This document shows, piece after piece, positions 1 to 10,756 of a DNA stretch of 64,000 bases. Below the pieces are notes generated by a model. It saw only the letters and a list, made by a program, of their open reading frames with translations, was not told the DNA's origin and searched no databases. Within the stretch, counting starts at the first letter, position 1, and each line of letters starts with the position of its first letter. This DNA is from Saccharomycopsis fibuligera x Saccharomycopsis cf. fibuligera (taxonomy: Eukaryota; Ascomycota; Saccharomycetes; Ascoideales; Saccharomycopsidaceae), in the NCBI GenBank assembly GCA_001936135.1, contig CP012812.1:1798001-1862000 (forward strand), given 5' to 3'. The translations under genes and the position numbers were made by a program.

Positions 1-1555
1 TTAAATTTATATTATTCTCATTAATATACTGTCTGCCATAAGCTAATCTGATGTTGACATGTCTATTTCTCTTATTAAACCCTTCTTTTTTGATCATGTT
101 AATACCTGCTTTGCTGTCTGTTTTAATAATTGCTGTGTTGATTTTCTTGCCATTTATCCATTCCAAAATACTTCTTAACCATTGTTCTTGTTTTATACCT
201 GTAGATATAGCGACCATTTCAGATTCAGCTGGAGATAATGTAGTCAATTTGCTAACTTCAACGTTCCACGATATCAAGTCATTATTATAATAGTAAACAC
301 TGCTCACCGTACTTCTATAGTAATTGTCAGAATTGTAAGTAGCATCAGTATAGGTAGTAACTTTATCATCAGATCCCTTTCCCCTAAATATTAAACCTTT
401 ATTTACAGTGCCTTTTAGGTATTGTAATATTCTTAAAGCATAATGGAATACTTCACTAGGTTCAAGTTGAAAATGAGAAAGGTAGTTTGTGCAATACGCA
501 ATGTCGGGCCTGGAGTGAGTACTTGCCAACAATAGTGAACCAATAATTTCTCTGATTTTCGCCACTTGTTTATTATGATAATCTTCATTTTTCACCACAT
601 AGTTATGTTTGATATATTCAGTAGCAGGAGTTGGTTTAATTTTCATATCTGGAGTTCCAAACTTTTCAATGATTTTGGAAATGTAATCTTGCTGATCAAG
701 CTTAATGTATTTCCTTACGTACTTTCCACTTTTCTTTGAATATACCTCAGTCATATTCAATCCTAATATGTTTCTTCTCAACGTGAACTTGTCTTTGAAT
801 TTCTGTTTTACACCCTCTATCGTTTTCAATTCAATGTTCCCACCTATTGAGCTTATTAGTTCTGTTGCTAACGTTGTTTCTTCACAAGCTATGATAATGT
901 CGTCAACAAATGTCATGATAATTCCCAGAACTGTTTCCTTTTTCTTTAGTAAATAGCAGCAAGGGACGGGTTCGTTTGTTTCCAAATTGTGCTTGATCAA
1001 TATGTTTTTAAAGTGATGGTAAAAATTTCTTCCACTTGTTTTGAGACCGTAAAGACTTTTCTGTAATTTTAAAATAAGTGTCAGTCCTTTTGGTACATAG
1101 TTGGGTTTTTCAGTGTAGAAGCTTGGTATTTTGACAAAAACTTCATGGTCAATATCAGCATGTGTATAAGCATTTTTTACACCACATTGAAAGATGTGGA
1201 AACCTTTCTGTTGTGCTATAGAAATACCTATTCTTCAAATATCAGCAGCCAATGTTGGAGCATAAATTTCAAAATCACCTTCTTTTTCTTGGTCACCTCT
1301 TGCGCATAATCGAGCTTTGAATTTTATTCCATCAAGTTTTAGTTTCTTGTTCAATCTCCATAGAGTTAAAATCAAGTTCAAGTTTTTTAGTTCACGTTTG
1401 GATACTACTTTTTCAGCGAAAGTCCCGTTTCTGATGAGAGTTTGTAGCTCGCTGTTGATCGCTGCTACCCATTGTTCTCTCTCATCTGTATTTAAGAACT
1501 TTTTCAAGTTGTGTATTTTGATAATTTTCCTTTTATTCTTTATCCCGTACATCAT
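1..1555 (-). pseudogene. copia reverse transcriptase and RNase H region (fossil)
   Basis: On the minus strand the right part carries the copia-type start of reverse transcriptase: a W-x-x-A-x-x-x-E-L block, the NGTF motif and a KARLCARGDQ segment. The left part reads into RNase H, with a TDSKAGINMI stretch and an RNRHVNIR motif close to the window edge. This is a decayed part of the copia element and not a host gene. The domain continues past position 1, so its end is not seen. Confidence 0.8.
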
Positions 1556-2157
1556 GTCGCCAATGTCCTCGAGCCTTTTTCTTTTCCTTGATGCGGTTAG
1601 TGGATTGGTAATAGCATGTTCGCAAGATTTGTAGCTTGCGTTGGTTCTGTGCTTGTGTTATGCTGTCCATCAGTGGAATCTTGTTTCTTCTCTTGTTGTG
1701 CTTCGTTGTCCTCATTTCCATTATTATTTCGTAAGCGCATTCGTAGGTGGGGTGATGTTAAGGAATTTTCAAATTGTTTGTCAAGTTCCAGTTCTTGTTC
1801 GCCATCACTAGGAAATTTTTCAGATTGCCGTCTAGAGGGTTCAATTTCATCGGTTTCCAACGTCTCATTTTTACCTTCTGGAGGTTGCTCCTTTATCTCT
1901 ATCAAATTATTCTGTTGTGATACTTCGATTTCATTTTCAGCTGTTCAATCATAATCGTCTTCGTCGGATTCACTAGGTCAATACTCAGAATCGCTCTCAT
2001 CGGTGTCAGTAGCAGTAAAATCATCATTTGTGGACTCGTTAGCTGTTTCAAATTCAGAGACAGCCAGTGTTGTTGTTGCTAAGTTATCGTGATTTTCCTC
2101 GAGTTGATCCGGGTTATCTCTGTGTGACAAAGAATCGTTGGTTTGATTTTCTAGTTC

Positions 2158-3606
2158 CTATTCGCAATCCTGAATGTTTTCCAAATCCTCGTCAGAATCT
2201 TTGACCATCAGTGCTGGTATATCTTTGCTGTTTAAATCAATTCCAATTTCTTCATCATCAGCAATGTTATCTTCTGCAGTGCTTTCTGGAGTTTGATAGA
2301 TCTCATTATTCACTGGTTGATCTGTGATATTGTCATTTTGATTTGATTCTAAAGACATTCCCCATTCACCATTTTCTATCAGTTCATCGAATAGATCGTC
2401 ATCGTCTGGACCATCAGCAGTGTTGATTGTAATCTCAGCAGTTTTGTCTTTACTAATTGAAGCACCTGATTGAAAGAATCTATAGTTGTTGGACTCAATA
2501 AGTTTGTTGTCAACTAGGAATAACTTTTGATTGTGTCTAATACCTACGAATGTACCAGTAATTGTCTTGGCATTGGTCTTGAGACTGTTAGTTCTGTCTA
2601 ATATTGCAACTTCTTGTCCAAATATTGGTAGTTTGTCTATGTTCATGTTGAGGTAAAGATTAAATTCTTTGCTGTACGGCTTATAAAGATTATTTTTGGT
2701 GAAATAATTTTTCAGTGTTCTTAATGGGGATGCACTAATCTTTCTATTATAAGTGATATTATAGATTATGTTGATGTAGTTGAGAGCGAGAGTTAATGTT
2801 CGGACTGGAGACATACCACTATCAATGTAAATTGATCTCAAAAGTTTTATTATTCTTCCGTTATATCTTTCAGCAATACCATTTTGCGTTGGTGTGAATG
2901 CTGTGCTAGTGGTATGGATGATGTTGTGTTTATTTGAATATTCCTGAAAGATATTATTTGTATACTCAGTTCCATTGTCTGTGTGCAAAGCTTTGATGTG
3001 GCAGTCATATTGATTCATGATTTTCTGGTGGAATTGTTCAAAAGCGTTTGTGACATTTGCACCTGTCTTGTTTTCAATAGGGTATAACCAAGCATATCTG
3101 GAATAATTATCAATGAAGGTAACAACAAGTTGTTTGCATTTATTCTTGACTTTGATCTCCACAACATCTGAATGAATAGTAACAAATGGAATTTTTGCGT
3201 TATGTTTGTCGCGACTACCTTCTATGGCTGATGCCGCAGTTGTTTTTGATTGCAAACAAGTAGCACATTCTTGTTCATTTTGTATTTTTTCTTTTGTTCT
3301 AATATCTTTTGCTTTTGTCATTTGTTTCAAGTATTTATTGTTGGTATGCAATAGTTTGCGATAGATATTGTGTATTGTTTTGGTTTTGATCATTTTGGAT
3401 GTGAGGTATGAATATCCTTCTTCTCTTATTAAATTGTAATTTTTGTTTTTATAAATCAAGCATGGTTTTGATGAATACCATATGTTTTTGTTGAAAAGAT
3501 CATTTTCAGCCAGAATGTTATCTTCGATGTCTTTCGATATTAACACGTCAATAGTGATTTTGTTGGTTCCGAGGATGAGATCGAATTTTCCTTTAGCATT
3601 TATCAA
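2158..3606 (-). pseudogene. copia integrase region (fossil)
   Basis: The minus strand encodes a retroviral-type integrase core. The first catalytic Asp lies in HSDVVEIKVK, the second in HTDNGTEYTN and the Glu in NGIAERYNGR, which gives the D,D-35-E pattern. A CATCLQSK zinc-binding remnant lies upstream. An acidic, Asp/Glu-rich tail follows, as in Ty1-type integrases. It is part of the decayed copia element. Confidence 0.88.
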
Positions 3607-3756
3607 TATTTCAGTTGCATTCGTGGCGTGGCAGATTTCGCTTGTTTCAACAATATCATAGAGGTAATCTTTGTCACTGAAGATGGTTGCTTGCGCACCA
3701 CTATCAATGAATATGTTGGTAATGATATCTGAATTATTGTCTTCTCAACACAAATT

Positions 3757-4530
3757 TTAAATTTTGTATGGCTTTTTCTTTTGCGTAGAACTCGCCTCTT
3801 CTGCTTCCTCCTCGTTTTGTTTCTTGTGGTATTTGTGCTTGGATTGTTTAAAATGATTTACTCGTCTGCTATCAACCACAGTCTGGTAGTGGTTTTCAAT
3901 CATTTCCAAGACATTGTCCAATTTTCTTTGATTTGGTATCATGTTCACCACAGTTCGAACTTGTGTCATAGGGCCACGAAGTCCCTGAAGAATTTGTTCA
4001 GTTAATGCTTCATCATTCAAAGGGTAGTTAACTCTGTCAGCCATTGCTTTTAAGCGTCTGATTTCTTTGGCAAACTTATCGGCATCATAATTACCTGCAT
4101 AATGAATGTTGTTAGCTTGTTTCATGAGTTCGTATGGTTCAACAATGTACTTGGTAGCTTTCATAATTTTGAGTAAAGTTTTGCAGACATGTTGTTCTTC
4201 ATCAAGAAGATCGCCATAATCACCAACAGTTGCTTTAAGGATTGAGTTTCTCCACCATTGTTCTTTATCATTTAGTTTTGGAAATTCATCACTGTTTTTT
4301 GAAGGCTGTGTAATGAACTCTGGGACACCATTAATGTCCAACATAGAGAGAATATATTGCATTTGACGGAAATATTGCTCTTTGTTTCTAAAGGTTAAAA
4401 TATCCATCTGTGTTCTGATATCTTTGAGCATCGTGATTGGGTTGATGCCCTGAATAGCGTAGGTTACGCTAGCAGCGGAGTTCGCACCATTCCGGACTTG
4501 GGAGTCTTTTGTATCTTTAGAGTCCATCAT
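3757..4530 (-). pseudogene. copia Gag region (fossil)
   Basis: This 257-residue region opens with an ATG (MMDSKDTKD) directly beside the LTR. It has the helix-rich character of copia Gag (UBN2-like), including the block W-W-R-N-S-I-L-K-A, and a lysine-rich C-terminus. Its place between the 5' LTR and the integrase fits Gag. No zinc knuckle is apparent here. Confidence 0.8.
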
Positions 4531-4544
4531 TTGATTGTAAAGGC

Positions 4545-4860
4545 CTTATATTTCTAATATAACTAAATAGTAATAAATATATAACAATATTGGGTTGAAC
4601 CGTATATAAATAATAATCAGACCGAATAAAACACATATTAGCGTTGAGCTATTAATAGTAGTAACTACGCAATATGTCTCATACCAAATATTGTATTATG
4701 TGGAATGTGCATATTGTAGAATCAAATAGGAAACGATAGAAAAATATCAAGTAAATAATTTGACGTATTTGTACGTCGATATAAAGGTCTAGAACTCAGT
4801 GTTCGTCAATTTGCACAACTGACATGAAGGCAGAACTACTTACTTTATTTCTTTACAATC
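4545..4860 (-). repeat. 5' LTR of the copia element
   Basis: A stretch of about 310 bp next to the Gag start is repeated, with divergence, directly to its right at about 4,861-5,112. Shared landmarks include TTGAACCGTATATAA, ACGCAATATG and CTCATACCA. Position and repetition make it the element's own LTR. Exact ends were not resolved because the terminal TG/CA could not be fixed from two diverged copies. Confidence 0.65.
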
Positions 4861-5112
4861 TTTAACACTACATAGTAATGATATATAACATCATTGGGCT
4901 GAACCGTATATAATTAATAACTAAACTGCAGAGAACACATCTCAGCGCTGTGCTGTTAATAGTAGCAAATACGCAATATGACTCATACCATATATTGTAC
5001 TATATTGGATGCACATATTGTTGAATCAAATACAAGATGATAGAGTTATATTGAGTAAATCATACGATGTACTTGTCCATCGCCCTACAGATCTAAACCA
5101 AATGTGGATCTG
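4861..5112 (-). repeat. second copia LTR (solo LTR) between the element and tRNA-Leu
   Basis: This is a diverged direct copy of the preceding LTR, in the same orientation and offset by about 307 bp. No internal sequence lies between the two, so it is best read as a solo LTR of the same family beside the tRNA gene. Copies of this family may have landed here repeatedly. Confidence 0.65.
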
Positions 5113-5123
5113 GTAACAGTAGC

Positions 5124-5128
5124 AAAAA
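5124..5128 (-). terminator. Pol III terminator of tRNA-Leu
   Basis: A run of five T on the minus strand begins a few bases after the 3' end of tRNA-Leu, the usual RNA polymerase III stop signal. Confidence 0.7.
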
Positions 5129-5132
5129 TAGT

Positions 5133-5213
5133 GATAACGGCGAGATTCGAACTCGCGCATCCGAAGATACCAGGACCTTAACCTGGCGCCTTAGACCACT
5201 CGGCCACGTTACC
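5133..5213 (-). tRNA. tRNA-Leu(AAG)
   Basis: The minus strand folds into a full type II tRNA. The acceptor stem pairs GGTAACG with CGTTATC. The anticodon stem CCAGG/CCTGG carries the loop TTAAGGT, giving anticodon AAG (read as IAG). A long variable arm and a T arm, GCGAG-TTCGAAT-CTCGC, follow. The gene is 81 nt with no intron. The long variable arm and the anticodon agree on leucine. Upstream, at 5,226, begins the LTR of gypsy element A. Confidence 0.95.
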
Positions 5214-5225
5214 AATAACACTTTT

Positions 5226-5480
5226 TATAACAGATCAGTCCCAGATAGCTCTTAGGTAACGATAACTCTTAGGTAACAGTAGCTCTTAGGTAACGGTAGC
5301 TCTAAGGTAACGGTAGCTCTTAGGTAACGAGCTCCTAACAATAACTATATAAGTAGCTAAGTTTGTCTTTATTATTATTATGTATTCTGTATAGATATCA
5401 GTAAGCGAAGTCATCTTCCTTTATTTACAATATACTTATCTCCTTTACTCTATCTTGAGTCTTATCTCTCTTCCTAGTCG
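5226..5480 (+). repeat. 5' LTR of element A
   Basis: It matches the LTR that starts with TGTAACAAATCAG at 9,151, here with a diverged first base pair. It contains a block of 17-bp repeats, then TATATAAGTAGC as a likely TATA box. The right-hand limit is approximate because similarity to the 3' LTR continues into the Gag start. Confidence 0.8.
5247..5329 (+). repeat. 17-bp tandem repeat in the LTR A upstream region
   Basis: Five units of a 17-bp motif, AGCTCTTAGGTAACGGT with small variations, stand in exact register just upstream of the LTR TATA box. The 3' LTR has about two units and the inverted copy's LTR about two diverged units. Placement upstream of the TATA box suggests promoter elements that change copy number. 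Confidence 0.85.
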
Positions 5481-5496
5481 ATCCTAGAAAATAACT

Positions 5497-6381
5497 ATGA
5501 ATCCTGAAACCTTCTCACGTCTTAATTCAGACCCTACAACCCCATCTCTTACAATTGGTAGCGCTTTTGGTGCTAGGGGAGAGACTCTGACTCCAATTTT
5601 GACAGGAAACAATTCCTCATTAGCCGCTATTCAACGTTTTCAAACTTTGATGTTTACATACTGTTTTAGCAAAGGCTATAACACTTGAGATCAACAACTT
5701 AGAGCTATTATTGGTTGCTTACGTGATGTCGCTGGTACTTGGGCAGTCAACTTCTTAACTTCTCGGGAAACCATTAACGAGATCGATGTCGACGAATTCT
5801 GGAGAGCTTTTTCTGAACGTTTTGGACAATCATATAACACAGCCTCCTTAAACAAACAACTTTCTTCTTTAAGACAATCTGGTTCTATCGAAGATTATAT
5901 TACCAGATTTAACTATTTGGCTTCAGCCTATGACACAGGTGAATCCACTTTAATGGATTTCTTTATCAATGGTTTAGACGAGAACCTTAGAGTTCATGTT
6001 AGCATCATGAGAGACTCCTTTCTCCAACAACAGCTTCCTGTCTCTCTCAATTGGGTTCAAACATCAGCAACCCGTATCGCTGCCACTATGCAACCTGTTA
6101 TGCATGGACAATCAAATTTCAATAGAAATCACAAGAAATCTAACAATTCTAAACCATCGTATAGTGCTGGGTTTTCCAACCACACTAGCAGATACGCAAA
6201 AAGTTACAACAATAACCGTTTTAACAAATCGCACTTTAACAACAGAAATTCTTCCAACCCGGGAAATAGCAGACCATTTTCAAACCATTCTGGACCGGAG
6301 AAAATGGATCTTGACCACCTTACCCTAGAAAACTCCAACTTGGATGTTAGCGCGAGGAATCGCTACTCTCAACAAAACTAA
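5497..6381 (+). pseudogene. element A Gag region (fossil)
   Basis: It starts at the ATG of MNPETFSRLNSDP just inside the LTR. The region carries the Ty3/gypsy Gag fold signature: a block with W-x-x-F-S-E-R-F, then Y-I-T-R-F and a G-E-S-T-L-M-D-F-F-I-N-G-L stretch. An Asn/Ser-rich, basic tail follows. The inverted copy at 23,463-24,194 matches closely. Confidence 0.8.
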
Positions 6382-6853
6382 TTACCCTGCGATATTACAC
6401 CCTGCTCATGTACAAGTCATGGTTAATGATGTACAAGTTGACTCTTTATTCGATACTGGTGCTAGTGCCGATTTTGTCAGCAAGGAAGTAGTACAAGCCA
6501 ACCGTTGTCCTGTTTTTACTCCTGAAAAGGCTAGTGTGTCTGTCGCAGTCAATAAAGAACAACAGCTACTCACGGATTGTTGTTCTTTGGATGTGGAGAT
6601 TGGAGGAAAAACAAAAAGTACTTCAGCCTATGTCCTTCCTGTGTCGAATCGTCCTATGATCTTTGGCCTTCCGTTCATCAAACAACATGCGAGCTTGCTT
6701 GTAGAAACGGCGTTTGGTCTATCCTGGGTTCAAATAATGCTATACACCCTCATGAAGGATCAAGTTCTGAAGCAGTGCAAATTAACCTTATTCTGGTCCA
6801 AGAATTGCGCAATGAAGTTAAAAACCACGAGAAAATGGAACTTTACTAGGTAG
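6344..6853 (+). pseudogene. element A protease region (fossil)
   Basis: The retropepsin active-site motif F-D-T-G-A-S-A-D-F-V is present, followed by the flap-like IGGKTKSTSAYV and the L-P-F-I-K-Q-H block. This is the aspartic protease that follows Gag in Ty3/gypsy elements. The inverted copy at 22,991-23,500 has the same translation. Confidence 0.8.
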
Positions 6854-7201
6854 AAGCGGAGCCTCATACACTGGAATCCCAAAATCCCATTTCTGCCCCA
6901 AAAGAACTTGACAAGTCGAAATACCATGCTTTGAAACAGATGGTTCAAGCCGTTGGTGAGTTTGAGCCAAAAATCAATTAGCAATTAAAACACAAAAATG
7001 TTGTTTTTTAGAAGAACAGGTAGAATTCTTGGCGAACGTGATTCTGAAAGCCGGTATTGTAGGAAGTCCTCGGAAGATTGATGCCATTTTGAACATGCCA
7101 GAACCAGATACGCAGAGAAAAGCGCAACGCTATATCTGATGTCCTAACTACTATCGAGAATTGCTTAAGAAGCTCAAAGATTCTCTCCCCACTCAATCAG
7201 C

Positions 7202-7657
7202 TTGCTGCGGGATCCGGTAGTTATAATGAACTGTGTAAGGCAGCAGTTGTTCAATCAAAAAAACTTTTGGTCGCTCCTCATCTCCGCATACAGTGTTAAG
7301 CTGCTCAAGCGTTTCACCGATGCCTCGAACGCTGCTATAAGAGGAGTTCTACAGGGCTATGATGATGATGATAGGTTGGTTGGCGTTGTTGGTTATTTAA
7401 GTAAATCATTGGATGTTCACCAAAGACGGTATTTGGTGTATGACGAAAAATTGTTTGTTATTGTTGAATCGTTGTGGCACTTTAGGATCCAGATTGCTGA
7501 TCGCCATGTGGTGGTACACACAGACCACGTCTCATTAAGACATTTATTGTTGCAAAAACAACTCCATCCTCGCATTATGCGATGGCTCGACACCCTTTCT
7601 GAATATGATGCTAAAATCACACACATCTCAAGGCTGACAAATAAAGTTGCTGACTAG
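7202..7657 (+). pseudogene. element A RNase H region (fossil)
   Basis: It has the Ty3/gypsy RNase H signature: F-T-D-A-S-N-A-A-I-R-G-V-L near the start, then the YLSKSL and HTDHVSLRHL motifs and the trailing I-x-x-L-T-N-K-V-A-D. Remains of the reverse-transcriptase thumb lie just upstream (about 6,990-7,200). The inverted copy is at 22,187-22,642. Confidence 0.8.
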
Positions 7658-7733
7658 TTATCGAGACTTGATCTTGATGGTGAGCTGGTTGATGAAGGGA
7701 TTCACGCTAATTTAGCTCAATTAACTATACAAG

Positions 7734-9155
7734 ATGAAAATCGAAAAACTTGCTGCTAATGAAAGATTAACGAAATTTTATAAGTTATTCAAGATCGAGG
7801 ATAACAAACGTTGGTATGCTAACCCTATTACCAAATCTAATCTGCTCAGATTATGTGTTTCTCAGTCTTATCAAAAGGACCTATTAGCTGAAACTTATGG
7901 TGTTACTCATCTAAGTCTGTACAAATTATACTTGAAACCAGCTGAGAAATATTATTGGCCTTCTATGTTTGCTGATATCAAGCGTTTTGTACATCGATGC
8001 GATGTCTGCCAACGTACATTAGCTGGTCCCACTACTAATAATTTGCTCGGACGATTAGAGATTCCACAGTCTCGATTCCCGAGTATCTCCATCGATTTTG
8101 ATACTAGGTTTCCACCATCTGGTAAAACAGACATGGTATTAGTTGTCGTGGATAGGTTGACAAAATACTCCCATTTCTTACCTGTTAGGAAAACGATCAC
8201 TGGATATAGCACAGCTATGATTTTAATAAACGAAGTTTTTCGTTTACATGGTATTCCCACTGAAATAGTTTCGGATAGAAATGTTCGATTCCAGAGTGTT
8301 ATGTATCAAAGTATTATGGACAAGTTGGGGACTAAGTTAAAGATGAGCACAGCCAATCATCCTGAAACTAATGGCCTAACTGAGAGAACCATCAAAACCC
8401 TAACTGGGATGTTGCGCCGGTATTGCTTTAATCAACTCTCTTCGTGGCGAAAATTTTTACCTATGGTAGAATTTGCTTACAACACCTCTTATCATCATAG
8501 TATCAGATGCACTCCATTTTTTGAAGACCACGGTTATGAAGCATCTGTTCCTTTTTATGGTAGACGCTTTTCGAAAGGTCATGTGACACCTACAGAAGAA
8601 TACTTGAAGGCCGCGCAAGCTGTTCTTCACCAAACAAAAGAATATTTAGTTCAACAACAAAATCGATCTCAGGTAATTGCGGGTGTCAAATCTCTTTTGA
8701 TATTGGAAAGTGGGTGCTTCTCCACAGAGATGCTCATTTTGGGTGCTGATGGTCTGTACAAGAAAAATCATCCAGTTTATCTTGGACCATATAAAGTCGT
8801 TAAACGAGTGGGGGAAAGTGCTGTTGAGTTAGATTTACCCTCTATAACTAAACAAAACAGGGTAATAAACGTCAGGTGGCTAACACTATACCAAGAAGCT
8901 GACGTTGTATACCCAAAGGAACCCCCTCGTAACGAAATTGAGGCCACATCTAGAGCCGACGAAATCACAGCAATTGCAGGTATTGCAAAAGGCTACTTGC
9001 ATGTGGTTTGGCAGGATTGCAAACCTGAACATGGCACACCTATTTCGTTTGACTTCTTCAGAACTAAAGTACCAACCAATGTACGAAATGCTTTAACGGA
9101 ACAAATCAACTATCTTAAAAGAACCGGGTTATTCTCTAAGCGGGAGGAAGTGTAA
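7734..9155 (+). pseudogene. element A integrase region (fossil)
   Basis: A 473-residue region carries the zinc-binding end (CDVCQRT after a His pair). The catalytic core has Asp in SIDFD, Asp in IVSDRNVRFQ and Glu in NGLTERTIK. A gypsy-type C-terminal GPYKVVKRVGE block follows. It ends at the purine tract that precedes the 3' LTR. The inverted copy at 20,689-22,110 is identical in translation. Confidence 0.88.
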
Positions 9156-9432
9156 CAAATCAGTCCCAGATAGCTCCTAGGTAACGGTAGCTCCTAGGTA
9201 ACAAGCTCCTAACAATAACTATATAAGTAGCTAAGTTCGTCTTTATTATTATTATGTATTTTGTGTAGATAACGGTAAGCGAAGTCATCTTCCTTTTACT
9301 ACAATATACTTATCTCCTTCACTTTATCTTGAGTCTTATCTCTCTTCCTAGTCGATCCTAGAAAATAACTATGAATCCTGAAACCTTCCCACGTCGTAAC
9401 TCAGACCCTACAACCCCATCTCTTACCGTTTT
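9151..9432 (+). repeat. 3' LTR of element A, followed again by an A Gag start
   Basis: The LTR begins TGTAACAAATCAG immediately after a purine tract. At its right end the sequence runs on into ATGAATCCTGAAACC, the Gag start of the same family, up to 9,432 where element B begins. A 3' LTR followed by a Gag start implies two A copies in tandem sharing this LTR, the second being interrupted by element B. Confidence 0.8.
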
Positions 9433-9684
9433 TGTTGCGAGCATTTTCCTTAATTGTGTTCGCATTCCTGATCAGTCTGTGTTCACAATCCGTCTAGATA
9501 AGAAGCACCGCTAATTTGTTGTCGAAAATCTTTTATAAAGATCGGCGTTGTATTCCTTTTAGCATGTGTATATAGCGATGGGCGGAATAAAGGACAAGAC
9601 GAAATACCCATCGACAACGACAGTAACTATAACAATACGCGTTTAAAAGTACTTACTAGAGAGCTACCATTTTTGAACACAGCA
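9433..9684 (+). repeat. 5' LTR of element B
   Basis: It starts TGTTGCGAGC and ends near GAACACAGCA. It aligns over its length with the LTR at 14,517-14,769. Element B's internal region follows. The left junction sits inside the Gag start of element A. Confidence 0.85.
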
Positions 9685-10020
9685 TTACTGCTTCGCAGTT
9701 TAACTATCTAAAGAATGAGAGCATACTATAAACCTTAAAAATGGACGAACAAGACAAACAACAACAATCGACTCAAAAGCAAGCAGTTGAAGGTTTAAAC
9801 ATTGGACAAAAACTTGGAAACCAATGCGGAATTACTCAAGGAAATTGAACAACAAACGGGGAACCATTTGTTGTTGATTAAAGAATATTGAATTCAGAGC
9901 AGAAACTGATCCTGAACTACAAAAATGAAGTACAGACGTTATGGAAGACAACAGCTTCGATTCTGACTAAGAACCAAAGAAAAAGGAGAAGTTGATCAAT
10001 TTGATGCGGCTCAGAGATAT

Positions 10021-10719
10021 TTGTTTAACAACTCAAACAGGTATACAAGAGAAAAGTTTGGAATCGCTGACGGCCCAGGGGCGTACATGGTTTACTTGAC
10101 AAAAAAGGTTGACCTGTTATCGAAATTAGGAACAGTAGCAAACCAACACTTAGAATGCATTCTAGTTAACACCTTAGACAATACGTCTTTGAGAAAAGTT
10201 AGAAATGCTTTAGCAAATAACTCAACCGACCTTTATTTCGAATCAACGGACATGGAAGGAAAGCTCAGAGAAATAAAGCAAGCTATATTTCCAACCTTGA
10301 GAGAAATCACCGAACGGTTACGTCGTCAAGATAAACAAAAAGGATACGAATCATTTGAAAAACCACTAGATAAGGTGACTGGTATCGTTAACACACTTCC
10401 AAGAGCAGTTCAGGAAGTATACCACGAACAGTTATTTAGACATATTCGCGAAAGTTTTCACAGTGAATATTACAAAGTTTTATTCGAACTCAAATCTCAC
10501 GCAGCAACAGCTATACAACAAACCTATAGAGAAGACAATGGCAAAATAGGAGTTGATCCTAGTGAAACAATAGTTTTGATGAAGGACATCCGTAACACGT
10601 ACGTGTCGAATCCAAAATTTCATGTTATGGCAATAAAAGGAGAATCACAAAGAGGACAGAATTTTAGCTCAGCAACAAAACCATACGGACAAAAAAACGA
10701 TCGTCCGCAAAGATACTAA
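10021..10719 (+). pseudogene. element B Gag region (fossil)
   Basis: A 232-residue region between the LTR and the protease region, in the position of Gag. It is helix-rich and ends in a basic Gln/Asn-rich tail. No zinc knuckle is visible. The inverted copy at 19,125-19,823 has an identical translation. The call rests mainly on position. Confidence 0.65.
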
Positions 10720-10756
10720 ACTATTTACAATAAAGAGCTCAATCCACGACAAATAT

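Larger units (their letters stand above)
1..4860 (-). mobile_element. Ty1/copia LTR retrotransposon remnant, cut by the window's left edge
   Basis: Reading right to left, this holds a 5' LTR (about 4,545-4,860), a Gag region, a copia-type integrase and then reverse transcriptase and RNase H, which is the gene order of Ty1/copia elements. The 3' LTR would lie beyond position 1. The element is broken in several places and looks old: its LTR is visibly diverged from the neighbouring copy of the same LTR. It lies on the 3' side of tRNA-Leu. Family assignment rests on the integrase preceding the reverse transcriptase and on the integrase and RNase H motifs. Confidence 0.9.
5226..9370 (+). mobile_element. 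Ty3/gypsy LTR element, family A (fossil)
   Basis: The element has an LTR at each end (from 5,226 and from 9,151). Between them lie a Gag region, an aspartic protease, remains of reverse transcriptase, an RNase H region and an integrase, in Ty3/gypsy order. A purine-rich tract (GCGGGAGGAAG) directly precedes the 3' LTR, as expected for plus-strand priming. The element begins 12 bp before the 5' end of tRNA-Leu and points away from it, the placement used by Ty3. It is broken in several places. An inverted copy lies at 20,474-24,554. Confidence 0.9.

Noticed and set aside
1597-1954. Overlapping frames on both strands in the copia element between integrase and reverse transcriptase
   Set aside because: They lie in the acidic linker of the element and have no separate coding signature.
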